DNA from: Butyrivibrio sp. XPD2002
GTDB lineage: Bacteria > Bacillota > Clostridia > Lachnospirales > Lachnospiraceae
Direction of reading: 5' to 3'
DNA: 64,000 bases
Assembly (NCBI RefSeq): GCF_000423945.1
Contig: NZ_AUIY01000005.1
Location: 1-64,000 of the forward strand
The notes beneath the pieces are model-generated. The model searched no databases. It had not been told where the DNA came from and saw nothing but the letters and a program-made list of their open reading frames with translations. The position numbers were made by a program, and so were the translations under genes. Position 1 is the first letter of the stretch. Every line of letters starts with the position of its first letter. This document shows, piece after piece, positions 52,431 through 60,569 of this stretch.

Positions 52431-52513
52431 AGATGCTACCTCCGTTTCGGGACAACTGTCCGCAATTTTATATTATTTTTTGTTGCTTGTTATTTTTTTG
52501 TCACAACGAATAT

Positions 52514-52543
52514 ATTATAGCATGTGTGCGATTTTCTATGCAA
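52514..52543 (-). promoter_or_regulatory. Promoter of the butyrate operon
   Basis: On the minus strand TTGCAT (52538-52543) and a perfect TATAAT (52514-52519), 18 bases apart. Just downstream lies TTGTGAC-x6-ATAACAA, which resembles a Rex (NADH-sensing repressor) site but with a spacer two bases longer than the usual TTGTTAA-x4-TTAACAA. Confidence 0.55.
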
Positions 52544-52661
52544 GGAAAAGCACAGTCAATATATCTATTTTTTGTGATTTTTTTGTGAAGCTGTCATATT
52601 TGCACATAAATTAAAAAGTCAATATAAAAAATTCAAATAAATTTTAGAAATATTTTAAGAG

Positions 52662-52845
52662 TTATCCACATTTTCAAAAATGGGAATGCCTAATTTACGA
52701 CTTATACACGAAGTTATCCACATTATCCACTTTTATCCACAACAAAATAGATTTTTCCACCACCAAAAGGCAAACATATTTTTTGTACGACTTTCACAAA
52801 GATTAAAGATTTCTAAACTAAGGTTGAATAAATTGATTATACACG
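52662..52845 (+). promoter_or_regulatory. Cluster of six DnaA-box sequences
   Basis: Three perfect TTATCCACA boxes (52662-52670, 52714-52722, 52733-52741), one TTATCCACT (52723-52731) and two TTATACACG (52702-52710, 52837-52845), all in the same direction. The left side, 52590-52660, is very A-T-rich. Four boxes from 52702 to 52741 are nearly contiguous. The last lies between the -35 and -10 of the hpf promoter. The interval 52431-52948 contains no gene. Confidence 0.75.
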
Positions 52846-52862
52846 TAAATAAATGTTATAAT
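52833..52862 (+). promoter_or_regulatory. Promoter of hpf, overlapping a DnaA box
   Basis: TTGATT (52833-52838) and perfect TATAAT (52857-52862), 18 bases apart, about 86 bases before the hpf ATG. Confidence 0.6.
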
Positions 52863-52948
52863 TTAAACAATTAAGAATAAGCAAAGTCCTTGATTTTCCA
52901 AGTGCTTGTTCTTTGGCTATACAATAAAACTGCAAAGGGGATGATTGC

Positions 52949-53476
52949 ATGAAATTCACTATTATTGGTAAGAACATCGATGTAACACCCGGACTGAGAG
53001 CCGCTGTGGAGGAAAAGATCGGAAAGTTAGAGAAGTACTTCACTCCGGAGACCAATGTCAACGTAACTTTAACCGCTGACAAGGATCGTCATAAGATCGA
53101 GGTTACTATTCCTGTTAAGGGAAAGATAATCAGATCCGAACAGGTCAGCAATGATATGTATGTTTCAATAGATCTGGTGGAGGAGATCATTGAACGCCAG
53201 CTGAAAAAATATAAGAGTAAGCTTGTTAACAAACATCAGACTGAGATCAGCAACTTCAAGAAAGAGTACATTGACAACGAAGAGTTTGATGATGAAGAGA
53301 TCAGGATTGAGAGAGTTAAGAAATTCGATCTTAAGCCCATGTATGTAGAGGACGCTGCAATCCAGATGGAGCTTCTTGGACATAACTTCTTCGTATTCAT
53401 CAATGCTGAGACTGATCAGCCTAACGTAGTTTATAAACGTAAGGGTAACACCTACGGTCTGATCGAGCCCGACTAA
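52949..53476 (+). CDS. hpf: Ribosome hibernation-promoting factor, long form
   Basis: A 175-residue long-form HPF. Residues 1-100 match the ribosome-binding domain (FTIIGKNIDVTPGLRAAVEE, NVTLTADKDRHKIEVTI, MYVSIDLVEEIIERQLKKYK), and residues about 115-175 the C-terminal dimerisation domain (RVKKFDLKPMYVEDAAIQME, GHNFFVFINAETDQPNVVYK, YGLIEPD) that joins 70S ribosomes into inactive 100S dimers in resting cells. AAAGGGG lies before the ATG. Transcribed away from the butyrate operon, with a DnaA-box cluster between. Confidence 0.97.
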   Translation: MKFTIIGKNIDVTPGLRAAVEEKIGKLEKYFTPETNVNVTLTADKDRHKIEVTIPVKGKIIRSEQVSNDMYVSIDLVEEIIERQLKKYKSKLVNKHQTEISNFKKEYIDNEEFDDEEIRIERVKKFDLKPMYVEDAAIQMELLGHNFFVFINAETDQPNVVYKRKGNTYGLIEPD

Positions 53477-53492
53477 AGAATAATGCAAATAC

Positions 53493-53518
53493 ACCCCGGG
53501 AATTTCCCGGGGTATTTT
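53493..53518 (+). terminator. Terminator of hpf
   Basis: ACCCCGGGA pairs with TCCCGGGGT and is followed by ATTTTATT. Confidence 0.88.
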
Positions 53519-53532
53519 ATTGCCTCAAAGCA

Positions 53533-53572
53533 AAATAAAAACGCCAAATGGATTCATCATCCATCTGGCGTT
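53533..53572 (-). terminator. Terminator of the NlpC/P60 gene
   Basis: On the minus strand AACGCCA-x-ATGGAT pairs with ATCCAT-x-TGGCGTT, followed by TTTATTTT. Confidence 0.85.
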
Positions 53573-53584
53573 ATTTTTCTTAGA

Positions 53585-54913
53585 TTAGAAGATCCTTCGA
53601 ACTGAAAGAACCTGTCTGTAGCTTGCGTTAGAAATCTTGATACCGGTCTTAGCTGAAGAAGCATGTACAATGTTTCCTCCGCCGATGTAGATACCTACGT
53701 GACCTGAGTAACATACGATATCACCGGGCTGTGCATTAGCAAGTCCATCAACTGCTGCTCCGACGCTTCTGTCCGCACCACTTGAGTGAGGAAGGCTTAC
53801 ACCGAAGTTAGCATATACACTCATAACGAAACCTGAGCAGTCTGCTCCGTTTGTAAGACTGGTTCCGCCGTATACATACGGGTTACCAACGAACTGCTGT
53901 GCATAAGATGCAACTGCAGAACCAATTGAGCTTGACTGTGTAGTATAACTTGCAGCTGAGTTGTAGCTCTTGGATGAGCTTCCGTCACCCTTGTCAGAAG
54001 AGCTCTTAGTGTTCTTCTTAGCCTGAGCAAGAGCTGCCTGACGAGCCTCTTCCTCTTTCTTAAGACGAGCTTCCTCTTCTTCCTTAGACTCAGCTTCTAC
54101 GAACTCTGTTGAAAGCTCTACGTAATCCATTGATACGTAACCTTCACCTTCTTCGATGCTGACCTTAACCCAGCCATCCATCTCCTCGGTTACTACGAGT
54201 TCGTCCTCTATCGGAACAAGTCCAAGCACTTCATCATCTGTGCTGGGGCCACTTCTTACTTTAAGTGTTGTTGTTGTAACAGTAGCAATTCTCTTACCAA
54301 CTTCCTTGGCAAGTTCAACTGCATCCTCACCTGTTACACAATACTCAGCCTTAACGTAACCCTCAACTCGACCAGACTTAATCTTGTACCATCCGTCGGT
54401 CTCCTCAATGAAAGTACCTACTGAATCATCATAAAGCTTACCGATGATCTCGCCGTCATCTTCACTCGGGTTATCACGTACGTTTACATAATCATTAACG
54501 TTAGCAATAACGAGAGACTTGAAACGCTCTTCTTCCTTCTGCTCGTCTGTAAGCTCCTCTTCTGATTCCTCAGTGTCCTCACCGGTTCCGGGCTCTTCAG
54601 CCGGGATTGTAGCTCCGGTAGCTTTCTGAATATCGTTAAGGATGTTCTCCTGCAATGTTGATGCAAGAGGTGTAGTCTCTGTAATAGTCACTGCAGAATC
54701 CTGAATATCATTCTCTGCAAGCTTATCATCTGTATTATCACCTGCAAGGTTAGAAAGAGATACTGAATCTCCTGTCAGCGCGTAGCTGATACCTGCGGAA
54801 GGCAAAACCGTTGTTACCTTAGATGCTGAAGCATTAGCACCAATACCTGTTCCTCCAACTGTTACCGCAGCAGCAACCCCCATTGCTATTAACTGCATTC
54901 TAGTCTTTCGCAA
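53585..54913 (-). CDS. Secreted SH3b - NlpC/P60 peptidoglycan endopeptidase
   Basis: A 442-residue exported wall hydrolase. Signal peptide residues 1-30 (MQLIAMGVAAAVTVGG, cleavage near ANASA), an acidic linker, two bacterial SH3 domains (about 135-200, VNDYVNVRDNPSEDDGEIIG; about 210-270, TLKVRSGPSTDDEVLG), a Glu/Lys-rich coiled segment and Ser-rich linker (about 275-325), and a C-terminal NlpC/P60 domain with Cys in NGADCSGFVMS, His in CYSGHVGIYIG and the following HASS. It should cut gamma-D-glutamyl-diaminopimelate links. A monocistronic gene with its own terminator. Confidence 0.94.
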   Translation of the reverse strand: MRKTRMQLIAMGVAAAVTVGGTGIGANASASKVTTVLPSAGISYALTGDSVSLSNLAGDNTDDKLAENDIQDSAVTITETTPLASTLQENILNDIQKATGATIPAEEPGTGEDTEESEEELTDEQKEEERFKSLVIANVNDYVNVRDNPSEDDGEIIGKLYDDSVGTFIEETDGWYKIKSGRVEGYVKAEYCVTGEDAVELAKEVGKRIATVTTTTLKVRSGPSTDDEVLGLVPIEDELVVTEEMDGWVKVSIEEGEGYVSMDYVELSTEFVEAESKEEEEARLKKEEEARQAALAQAKKNTKSSSDKGDGSSSKSYNSAASYTTQSSSIGSAVASYAQQFVGNPYVYGGTSLTNGADCSGFVMSVYANFGVSLPHSSGADRSVGAAVDGLANAQPGDIVCYSGHVGIYIGGGNIVHASSAKTGIKISNASYRQVLSVRRIF

Positions 54914-55075
54914 AACAAACCTCCAAAATATATGTTACGAATTTGTTACATCTTTTAAAAATATACATTGTCATTATCATTTTGTCAACCTCACATATCC
55001 AATTTGTCCGAAATTGCGTGGCTCAATAAAGCCATTTTTGAAATTGGCGAATCTATTAAAGCAATTTAAAACAAG

Positions 55076-55111
55076 AAAACAGCCAGTGTTCATGCGGCTC
55101 CTGGCTGTTTT
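55076..55111. terminator. Terminator of trxB, bidirectional
   Basis: AAAACAGCCAG (55076-55086) pairs perfectly with CTGGCTGTTTT (55101-55111). The rest of the 54914-55212 interval has no gene and is A-T-rich. Confidence 0.8.
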
Positions 55112-55212
55112 CAATATATTGTGTTCTGAACAATTTTCAATACAAGCAATAGTTAACAAAATTTGCAGAGTGATTTTTGTGCAAGATTTTTTATACTTAT
55201 TTTATAGTTATT

Positions 55213-56148
55213 TTATTTTTTACCAACCAGATAATCCTGCACGGAGGTCACTGCATTAGCTCCATCTGCAACAGCTGTAACAATTTGTCTTAGTCTCTTC
55301 TTTCTTGAGTCACCTGCAACAAATATTCCGGGGGTTGATGTTGCACCGCTCTCATCAGCGATTATATAGCCGTTATCGTCCATATCAGCAAGTCCTTCGA
55401 AGCTCTCTGTAAGAGGATGGATTCCTATTGCCACGAAAAGGGCATCTGTTTCCACGTCCTTAGTTTCACCCGTCTTAACATTTTTAACAGATACGGCAGT
55501 AACCTTGTTATCGCCCTTAACCTCTTCTATTACGCTGTCCCATATAACTTCTACATTAGGAAGTGATAAAAGCTCCTCCTGAAGGATCTTGGCAGCACGA
55601 AGCTCATCTCTTCTGTGAACAAGGTAAACCTTGCTGCAGCCTCTTGCCAGGAAAATCGCATCCTCAACAGCCACATCTCCGCCGCCGTTAACAACTGCAA
55701 CCTTATTTCTGAAAAATGCACCGTCGCAGGTAGCACAATATGAAACACCGCGTCCTGTGAATTCCTCTTCACCCTTTACTCCAAGCTTGTTGTGTGTCGC
55801 GCCGGTTGCAAGAAGAACTGTCTTCGTTTCGTACTCACCCTGGTCTGTTACTACTTTATATATAGAAGATTCTTTTTCGTTTCCTTCTTTAACCTTTAAT
55901 ATAGAAGAAACACATCCTTCTGCGAATTCAGCACCGAGCTTATCAGCATGCTCACGGAACTTCATTCCCATATCAAAACCGTTAATTCCGGGAAGTCCAA
56001 GATAGTTATCTACTTCATAAGTAATAAGAATCTGGCCACCGCTGACAGGATCCTTCTCGATCACGAGTGTATCAAGTCCTGCTCTCTTAGCGTAAACAGC
56101 TGCAGAAAGTCCGGCAGGTCCGGAACCGATAATAACTAAATCTCTCAT
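55213..56148 (-). CDS. trxB: Thioredoxin-disulfide reductase
   Basis: A 311-residue flavoenzyme that passes electrons from NADPH to thioredoxin. FAD motif VIIGSGPAGLSAAVYAKRA at the start, redox site CATC in GVSYCATCDGAFF near residue 130, NADPH motif VNGGGDVAVEDAIFL, and C-terminal FVAGDSRKKRLRQIVTAVAD. I chose the ATG at 56148, which follows AAGGAGG; the track opens 18 codons earlier. Monocistronic. Confidence 0.96.
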   Translation of the reverse strand: MRDLVIIGSGPAGLSAAVYAKRAGLDTLVIEKDPVSGGQILITYEVDNYLGLPGINGFDMGMKFREHADKLGAEFAEGCVSSILKVKEGNEKESSIYKVVTDQGEYETKTVLLATGATHNKLGVKGEEEFTGRGVSYCATCDGAFFRNKVAVVNGGGDVAVEDAIFLARGCSKVYLVHRRDELRAAKILQEELLSLPNVEVIWDSVIEEVKGDNKVTAVSVKNVKTGETKDVETDALFVAIGIHPLTESFEGLADMDDNGYIIADESGATSTPGIFVAGDSRKKRLRQIVTAVADGANAVTSVQDYLVGKK

Positions 56149-56315
56149 TGTAAAACCTCCTTGCGATACTTTTATATATAAATTAGATTGTGTGCAATTC
56201 ATTTATTGAACACATAATAACCCCAAAATATAAATTTGTAAATAGCTTTTTATGTTAAGATGATACTGGAATTAAAAATACTTATAAATAATATCATTCC
56301 CTAAGGAGAATAATA

Positions 56316-57059
56316 ATGTCAGATAAATGTACTGCTTTGATCACAGGCGCCTCAAGAGGCATTGGAAAAGCTATTGCAGCTGAGTTTGCAAAAAATAATT
56401 ACAATCTTTATCTGTGCTGCAAAAGCCATGTAGACTCACTTACAGCCTATACCGCAGAGCTGTCTGCCAAATATGGCATCACAGCCATCGCCGTAGCCTG
56501 TGACGTATCTGATGAAGCGGACGTAAGCTCACTTTTTGACATAATAGATAAATCTCCCATAGGCGCTCCCGAGGTTGTTATAAATAACGTGGGAATAGCC
56601 TGGTATGGACTTTTGACCGATATGAGCTCCGATGAATGGCACCAGATGATCGGTACTAACCTTGATTCTGTTTTCTATATCTGTAAAAAAGCCGTTCCTT
56701 ATATGATAAGAAACGGTCATGGAAAAATCATCAATATATCCTCTGTATGGGGCCAGGTAGGTGCCTCCTGTGAAGTTGCATATTCAACTTCAAAAGGCGG
56801 TGTAAATGCCTTCACAAAAGCCCTTGCAAAGGAAGTGGCACCAAGCGGTGTTCAGGTAAACGCCATAGCCTGCGGAGTCATCGATACGGAAATGAACAGC
56901 TCTCATCTCTCAGAGGATGAGCTTTCTGAGCTCGCATCGGAAATCCCTGCCGACAGACTGGGCCGTCCCGAGGAAGTGGCGGAACTTGCTCTTAGCATCG
57001 CCCGCTCACCCTCCTACCTCACAGGACAGATAATCACCATCGATGGTGGTTGGATTTAA
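56316..57059 (+). CDS. SDR-family reductase, probably YmfI-like
   Basis: A 247-residue short-chain dehydrogenase: cofactor motif TGASRGIGKAIAAEFA, NNVGIA in place of the common NNAG, catalytic Ser in INISSVWGQVGASCEVAYS and YSTSKGG (Tyr and Lys), then C-terminal GQIITIDGGW. The segment GASCEVAYSTSKGGVNAFTK resembles the YmfI group, which in Bacillus reduces a modification on elongation factor P; FabG-type 3-oxoacyl reduction is the alternative. It converges on lgt, overlapping by 4 bases at the stop codons. Confidence 0.85.
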   Translation: MSDKCTALITGASRGIGKAIAAEFAKNNYNLYLCCKSHVDSLTAYTAELSAKYGITAIAVACDVSDEADVSSLFDIIDKSPIGAPEVVINNVGIAWYGLLTDMSSDEWHQMIGTNLDSVFYICKKAVPYMIRNGHGKIINISSVWGQVGASCEVAYSTSKGGVNAFTKALAKEVAPSGVQVNAIACGVIDTEMNSSHLSEDELSELASEIPADRLGRPEEVAELALSIARSPSYLTGQIITIDGGWI

Positions 57060-57811
57060 AATCTCATCTCAAGCTTCGGAGCGATTTTTGCAAGGATAAG
57101 TCCGATTGCTACCATCACAATAGAGATGATTTGTGATGTTGATAAAACTCCGATGCTTCCTCTGTAATCCGCACGGAAGAACTCGATGCAGAATCTGCCG
57201 ATGCCGTAAAGCACCAGGTACATGGCTGCTGTTCTGCCCTTTACCTCCGTCTTATTGGAATACCAGATAAGGAACGCTCCAATAAGGAAGTCTCCAGCTG
57301 ATGACATCAGCTGCGTAGGAATAAGCGGAACCCCGTTCGGTGCAAAATCGGAATGAGTAAAGACTACATGAAAGGGACTTGTGGTCTCTGCTCCGTAGCA
57401 GCATCCCGCACAGAAGCACCCTATTCTTCCAAAGCCCTGTGCAATTGCAACCGCAGGCATAACTACATCAAAGTACTTCAAAAACTCTTCATGTCTTCTT
57501 TTTGTCACGTAGAAATAAGCAGAAACTATTCCACCGATTATTCCTCCATACACAACATATCCGTTTGCAAAATCCCACAATATCGAAGGGTCCTTCAGGA
57601 TATCTTTAAATTCAACAATATAAAACAGAAGCCTGCATCCCAGCAGGCCTCCGATAATAGCACAATAAAAAATGCCATAAATGGTATCTTCAGATAAGCC
57701 CTTCTTTTTTCCTCTCTTAAGTACAATCATGAGTGCTGCCAAAAAACCAACAGCTATCATAAGGCCGTACATGTGTAATGTAACAGGACCTATCTTAATA
57801 TCATTAAACAT
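57056..57811 (-). CDS. lgt: Prolipoprotein diacylglyceryl transferase
   Basis: A 251-residue membrane enzyme with seven hydrophobic segments that moves diacylglycerol from phosphatidylglycerol to the lipobox Cys of prolipoproteins. The Lgt signature is visible as AIAQGFGRIGCFCAGCCYG with the key Arg and Gly residues, preceded by YGGIIGGIVSAYF and followed by RFCIEFFRADYRG. It would act on the amino-acid-binding lipoprotein of this window among others. GGAG lies 6 bases before the ATG; it follows the CheY-like gene by 19 bases. Confidence 0.95.
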   Translation of the reverse strand: MFNDIKIGPVTLHMYGLMIAVGFLAALMIVLKRGKKKGLSEDTIYGIFYCAIIGGLLGCRLLFYIVEFKDILKDPSILWDFANGYVVYGGIIGGIVSAYFYVTKRRHEEFLKYFDVVMPAVAIAQGFGRIGCFCAGCCYGAETTSPFHVVFTHSDFAPNGVPLIPTQLMSSAGDFLIGAFLIWYSNKTEVKGRTAAMYLVLYGIGRFCIEFFRADYRGSIGVLSTSQIISIVMVAIGLILAKIAPKLEMRF

Positions 57812-57830
57812 ATTTCTCCATTTCCAACAG

Positions 57831-58193
57831 TTAACTCTTCAACACTTTATCTATTGCAGAGATAACTGTATTCTCATCAAGCGGCTTTGTAACAAACTCA
57901 ACCGCTCCGTTCTCCACAGCTTCCACAACCTTTTCATTCTGTCCGGCAGCTGTAATCATTATCACCTTTGCATCCGGATAAGCCTTGCGAATAAGCTTAA
58001 GTCCCTCAATACCATCCATTACAGGCATTGTAATGTCCATAGTAACAATATCAGGCTTAAATTTGCCATAGTCGTCAAAGCCTTCCTGGCCATTTGTAGC
58101 TTCATGTACAACTGAATGTCCATGTCTCTCGAGCATGTCCTTCAGCACTCTTCTGGATGTTCTGGAATCATCAACTATTAGAATGTTTGCCAT
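57831..58193 (-). CDS. CheY-like single-domain response regulator
   Basis: A 120-residue receiver: MANILIVDDSRTSRRVLKDM, phosphoacceptor in VTMDITMPVMDGIEGL, MITAAGQ with the conserved Ala/Thr region, and Lys in VTKPLDEN. No output domain, so it acts by binding a partner, such as a flagellar switch or another enzyme. AAGGAG precedes the ATG. The gene upstream, 12 bases away, encodes a CheX-like protein that may dephosphorylate it. Confidence 0.92.
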   Translation of the reverse strand: MANILIVDDSRTSRRVLKDMLERHGHSVVHEATNGQEGFDDYGKFKPDIVTMDITMPVMDGIEGLKLIRKAYPDAKVIMITAAGQNEKVVEAVENGAVEFVTKPLDENTVISAIDKVLKS

Positions 58194-58205
58194 AGTCCCT
58201 TCTCC

Positions 58206-59093
58206 TTATTTAACAGTCACTTCTGAATTCACAGCGACAACAAGACGAATATCTGCATCACAGCAGTTAACAGTCATTACATGAATATCATCACCTGAAA
58301 TCTCACCAAACTTAGTGATGAAATAAGGCGGATCAAGTTCAATCTTCTTACCCTGTTTACTCCTGTCTGTTGCATACAAACCATTTATGCAGTTTATGAG
58401 CTCGCACATAGCATCAAGAGCATCTTCCTCGGTCTCAATAAACTCCTCCTTGGTGTAGCTCTTAGCCAGCTTCTGCAAATCCTCATTCTTGCCAATAAGT
58501 GCAACAGTTGCTTTGACATCCCCTGAAAAGGACTGATACGCAATGCACTGATCCTTGATGTTGTTTGTGGTATAAACACGATCGATGGAAAGGTGCGTAT
58601 CCACTAGTCTGTATATATTTTTAACTCCATATCTGTAAAGAGCGTTGTACTCCGGATCATCCGTACCTGTAAAAAGCGGCACTATAAAATCAGGATCTCC
58701 GTTTTTAAGCGCAGACATCTGTTCATCTGTAAGATTCTTCTCCTGCTGGAAAGCTCCAAGAACATCATCCACATCCTCTAGTGTCATAATGCCTTTCTCA
58801 ACAAGTGCAGATGTGAATGTCTGGAATTCATTCCCCTGAAGAGACAACAGATAACCAAGCTGTATCTCAGTAATATAGCCTCTCTCTATAGCCAGGTCGC
58901 CGAAACGTTTATCCTTCGTGGCCTGAAGTGCATTAATTTCCTCAGCCTGAGCAACCGTCATAAGCTTCTCAGTAACCGCTATTACTCCAAGCTTAGCTCT
59001 TCTCGACTCCATAACCTGATAAGCCGTATATAACTGTGCTTTAGTAATAGTCCCCCTGTCGAGGAGGTATTTTCCCATTATTCGGTCAAACAT
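58206..59093 (-). CDS. MshEN-like and CheX-like two-domain protein
   Basis: A 295-residue protein starting MFDRIMGKYLLDRGTITK; GGAGGG lies 4-5 bases before this ATG. Residues 1-115 contain two units like the MshEN (GspE N-terminal) domain (LLDRGTITKAQLYTAYQVM, FGDLAIERGYITEIQLGYLL), which in other proteins can bind cyclic di-GMP. Residues about 150-295 resemble CheX-type CheY-phosphatases, with the active-site-like pattern E-x-x-N in DAMCELINCINGLY. The adjacent CheY-like gene supports a phosphatase role. The fusion would link cyclic di-GMP and CheY signalling; this is inferred from motifs only. Confidence 0.65.
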   Translation of the reverse strand: MFDRIMGKYLLDRGTITKAQLYTAYQVMESRRAKLGVIAVTEKLMTVAQAEEINALQATKDKRFGDLAIERGYITEIQLGYLLSLQGNEFQTFTSALVEKGIMTLEDVDDVLGAFQQEKNLTDEQMSALKNGDPDFIVPLFTGTDDPEYNALYRYGVKNIYRLVDTHLSIDRVYTTNNIKDQCIAYQSFSGDVKATVALIGKNEDLQKLAKSYTKEEFIETEEDALDAMCELINCINGLYATDRSKQGKKIELDPPYFITKFGEISGDDIHVMTVNCCDADIRLVVAVNSEVTVK

Positions 59094-59215
59094 AATACCC
59101 TCCAATTCATAAGAAAAACATAAGAAAAAAACACAATCAAGTTAATAACAATTTTAACACAAAACAGCCTTGAATAATACCTAATAGAGCGAAGCTATGC
59201 CTTTGTTTTTGATAA

Positions 59216-60520
59216 TTATTCTTCAGGTTCTTCTTCCACTTCCGTCTTAGCTGCAATTCCTTTTCCGCTCATAGCTGACTGAACCGCTGCCTCTGTCTCT
59301 GAGAGCTTCTTCTTTGCAGGCTTCTTACCGGCGTTCTTGCCTGCAGATGCAGCCTGTGCAGCCATCTGAAGAGCCAGCATACGGTCTCTGGGAATCATGA
59401 TCTTCTGTCCGCCGGGATTGATTATGATACCATCCTTCTCACCCACAAACTTAAGAATATCTCCAAACCCGAAAACAGCTCCCTTGTACTCAGAATTCCT
59501 GAAGGCCTTGGTGAACTCTATTCCATCTGTGAAAACAGGAAGGAAGTGCTTTTCATCAGGACTCTTGATCTCAGGGAATCTGATCTTGGTGTCGGCAGTG
59601 AACTTAAATCTGCCATCCTCTAATACTTCAACAGGTCCCTCATGCTGCATGGGAACGATATAGTTAGCTGCCTGTGCAGCCTGAGCCATACGCATTTCCT
59701 TAGCTGTGAGAACCTCGTTTCTCTTTTCATATTTAACAGGCCATCTCACCTCTCCGAGGAAATCAAGGATGGCAAATACGAGAGTAGGATTCTTGGGAGA
59801 TTTGTCTCCGCCGTTACCCCAGTCTCCGGGTGCTGCCACGATCTCGTTTCTCTTAAAGTGTGCTCTGTAATAGCCGTTATCAATTATGAAGTGCTCAATT
59901 CCAAGATAGTAGAGATAATCGAAGAATGTTCTTCTCTCGCTTGCAGACTCTGCTTCGTTATCAGCCTTGCATGCGCGGACAGCCAGTTTTCTGAACTGCT
60001 TTGCAAATACCTTAACAGCAGCCTCAGCATACTCCTGAGATGAATAGATATTGATATATCCGTGATCAATGAAGGGATAGCCTGTCTGCATATCAAAGAG
60101 CACGTAAAGCATCTTAGCATCGCGGACTCTTCCGAGGATCTCGTTGTACACCTTTCTGTGATTAGCTTCATAACCAGGAATAGGCGCAACCTTCTGGAAT
60201 CTCTCCTGAACTGTCAGAAGGAAAAGAAGCTCCTGCATGGATAAGAACTTGATTGAATCGATGTTTAGCTCCTCTTCATAAATGAGCTCACCAATCTCAG
60301 CCTTGCGCTCCTCTGTGAGAGGATCCTCAAATTCTCCGTCCTCTTCCTGTCCCTCAATCTTTATAGGATTAAGCTTGCCGGGAACAGGCCAGCTAAGCTC
60401 CTTGTGCTTTTCCTTAAGCTCAGCAATCTGCTCAGCCTTCTTCTCGGCCTCCTGCTGCTCTTCAAGAAGTGCAGCCTCCTCCGCTTTCTTTTTACCACCC
60501 AAAAAATCTAAAATTCCCAT
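59216..60520 (-). CDS. SseB-domain protein
   Basis: A 434-residue cytoplasmic protein. The N-terminus is a charged coiled coil (residues 10-45). Residues about 85-180 and 300-385 look like related alpha/beta domains, the second matching the SseB family best (IKSPDEKHFLPVFTDGIEFT, YKGAVFGFGDILKFVGEKDG, INPGGQKIMIPRDRM). A basic Ala/Lys tail (AGKNAGKKPAKKKLSE) and acidic end follow. SseB proteins are of uncertain role, first linked to sulfurtransferase activity in Escherichia coli. The gene follows the M18 peptidase gene by 49 bases. Confidence 0.75.
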   Translation of the reverse strand: MGILDFLGGKKKAEEAALLEEQQEAEKKAEQIAELKEKHKELSWPVPGKLNPIKIEGQEEDGEFEDPLTEERKAEIGELIYEEELNIDSIKFLSMQELLFLLTVQERFQKVAPIPGYEANHRKVYNEILGRVRDAKMLYVLFDMQTGYPFIDHGYINIYSSQEYAEAAVKVFAKQFRKLAVRACKADNEAESASERRTFFDYLYYLGIEHFIIDNGYYRAHFKRNEIVAAPGDWGNGGDKSPKNPTLVFAILDFLGEVRWPVKYEKRNEVLTAKEMRMAQAAQAANYIVPMQHEGPVEVLEDGRFKFTADTKIRFPEIKSPDEKHFLPVFTDGIEFTKAFRNSEYKGAVFGFGDILKFVGEKDGIIINPGGQKIMIPRDRMLALQMAAQAASAGKNAGKKPAKKKLSETEAAVQSAMSGKGIAAKTEVEEEPEE

Positions 60521-60569
60521 TAAAATATCTCTCCGTTCTTAATACTACTTAAAACTTTATAAGGCCGTT

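Noticed and set aside
52590-52948. Chromosomal replication origin.
   Set aside because: DnaA boxes are present, but no dnaA, dnaN or rpmH is adjacent and gene orientation stays mostly minus on both sides.
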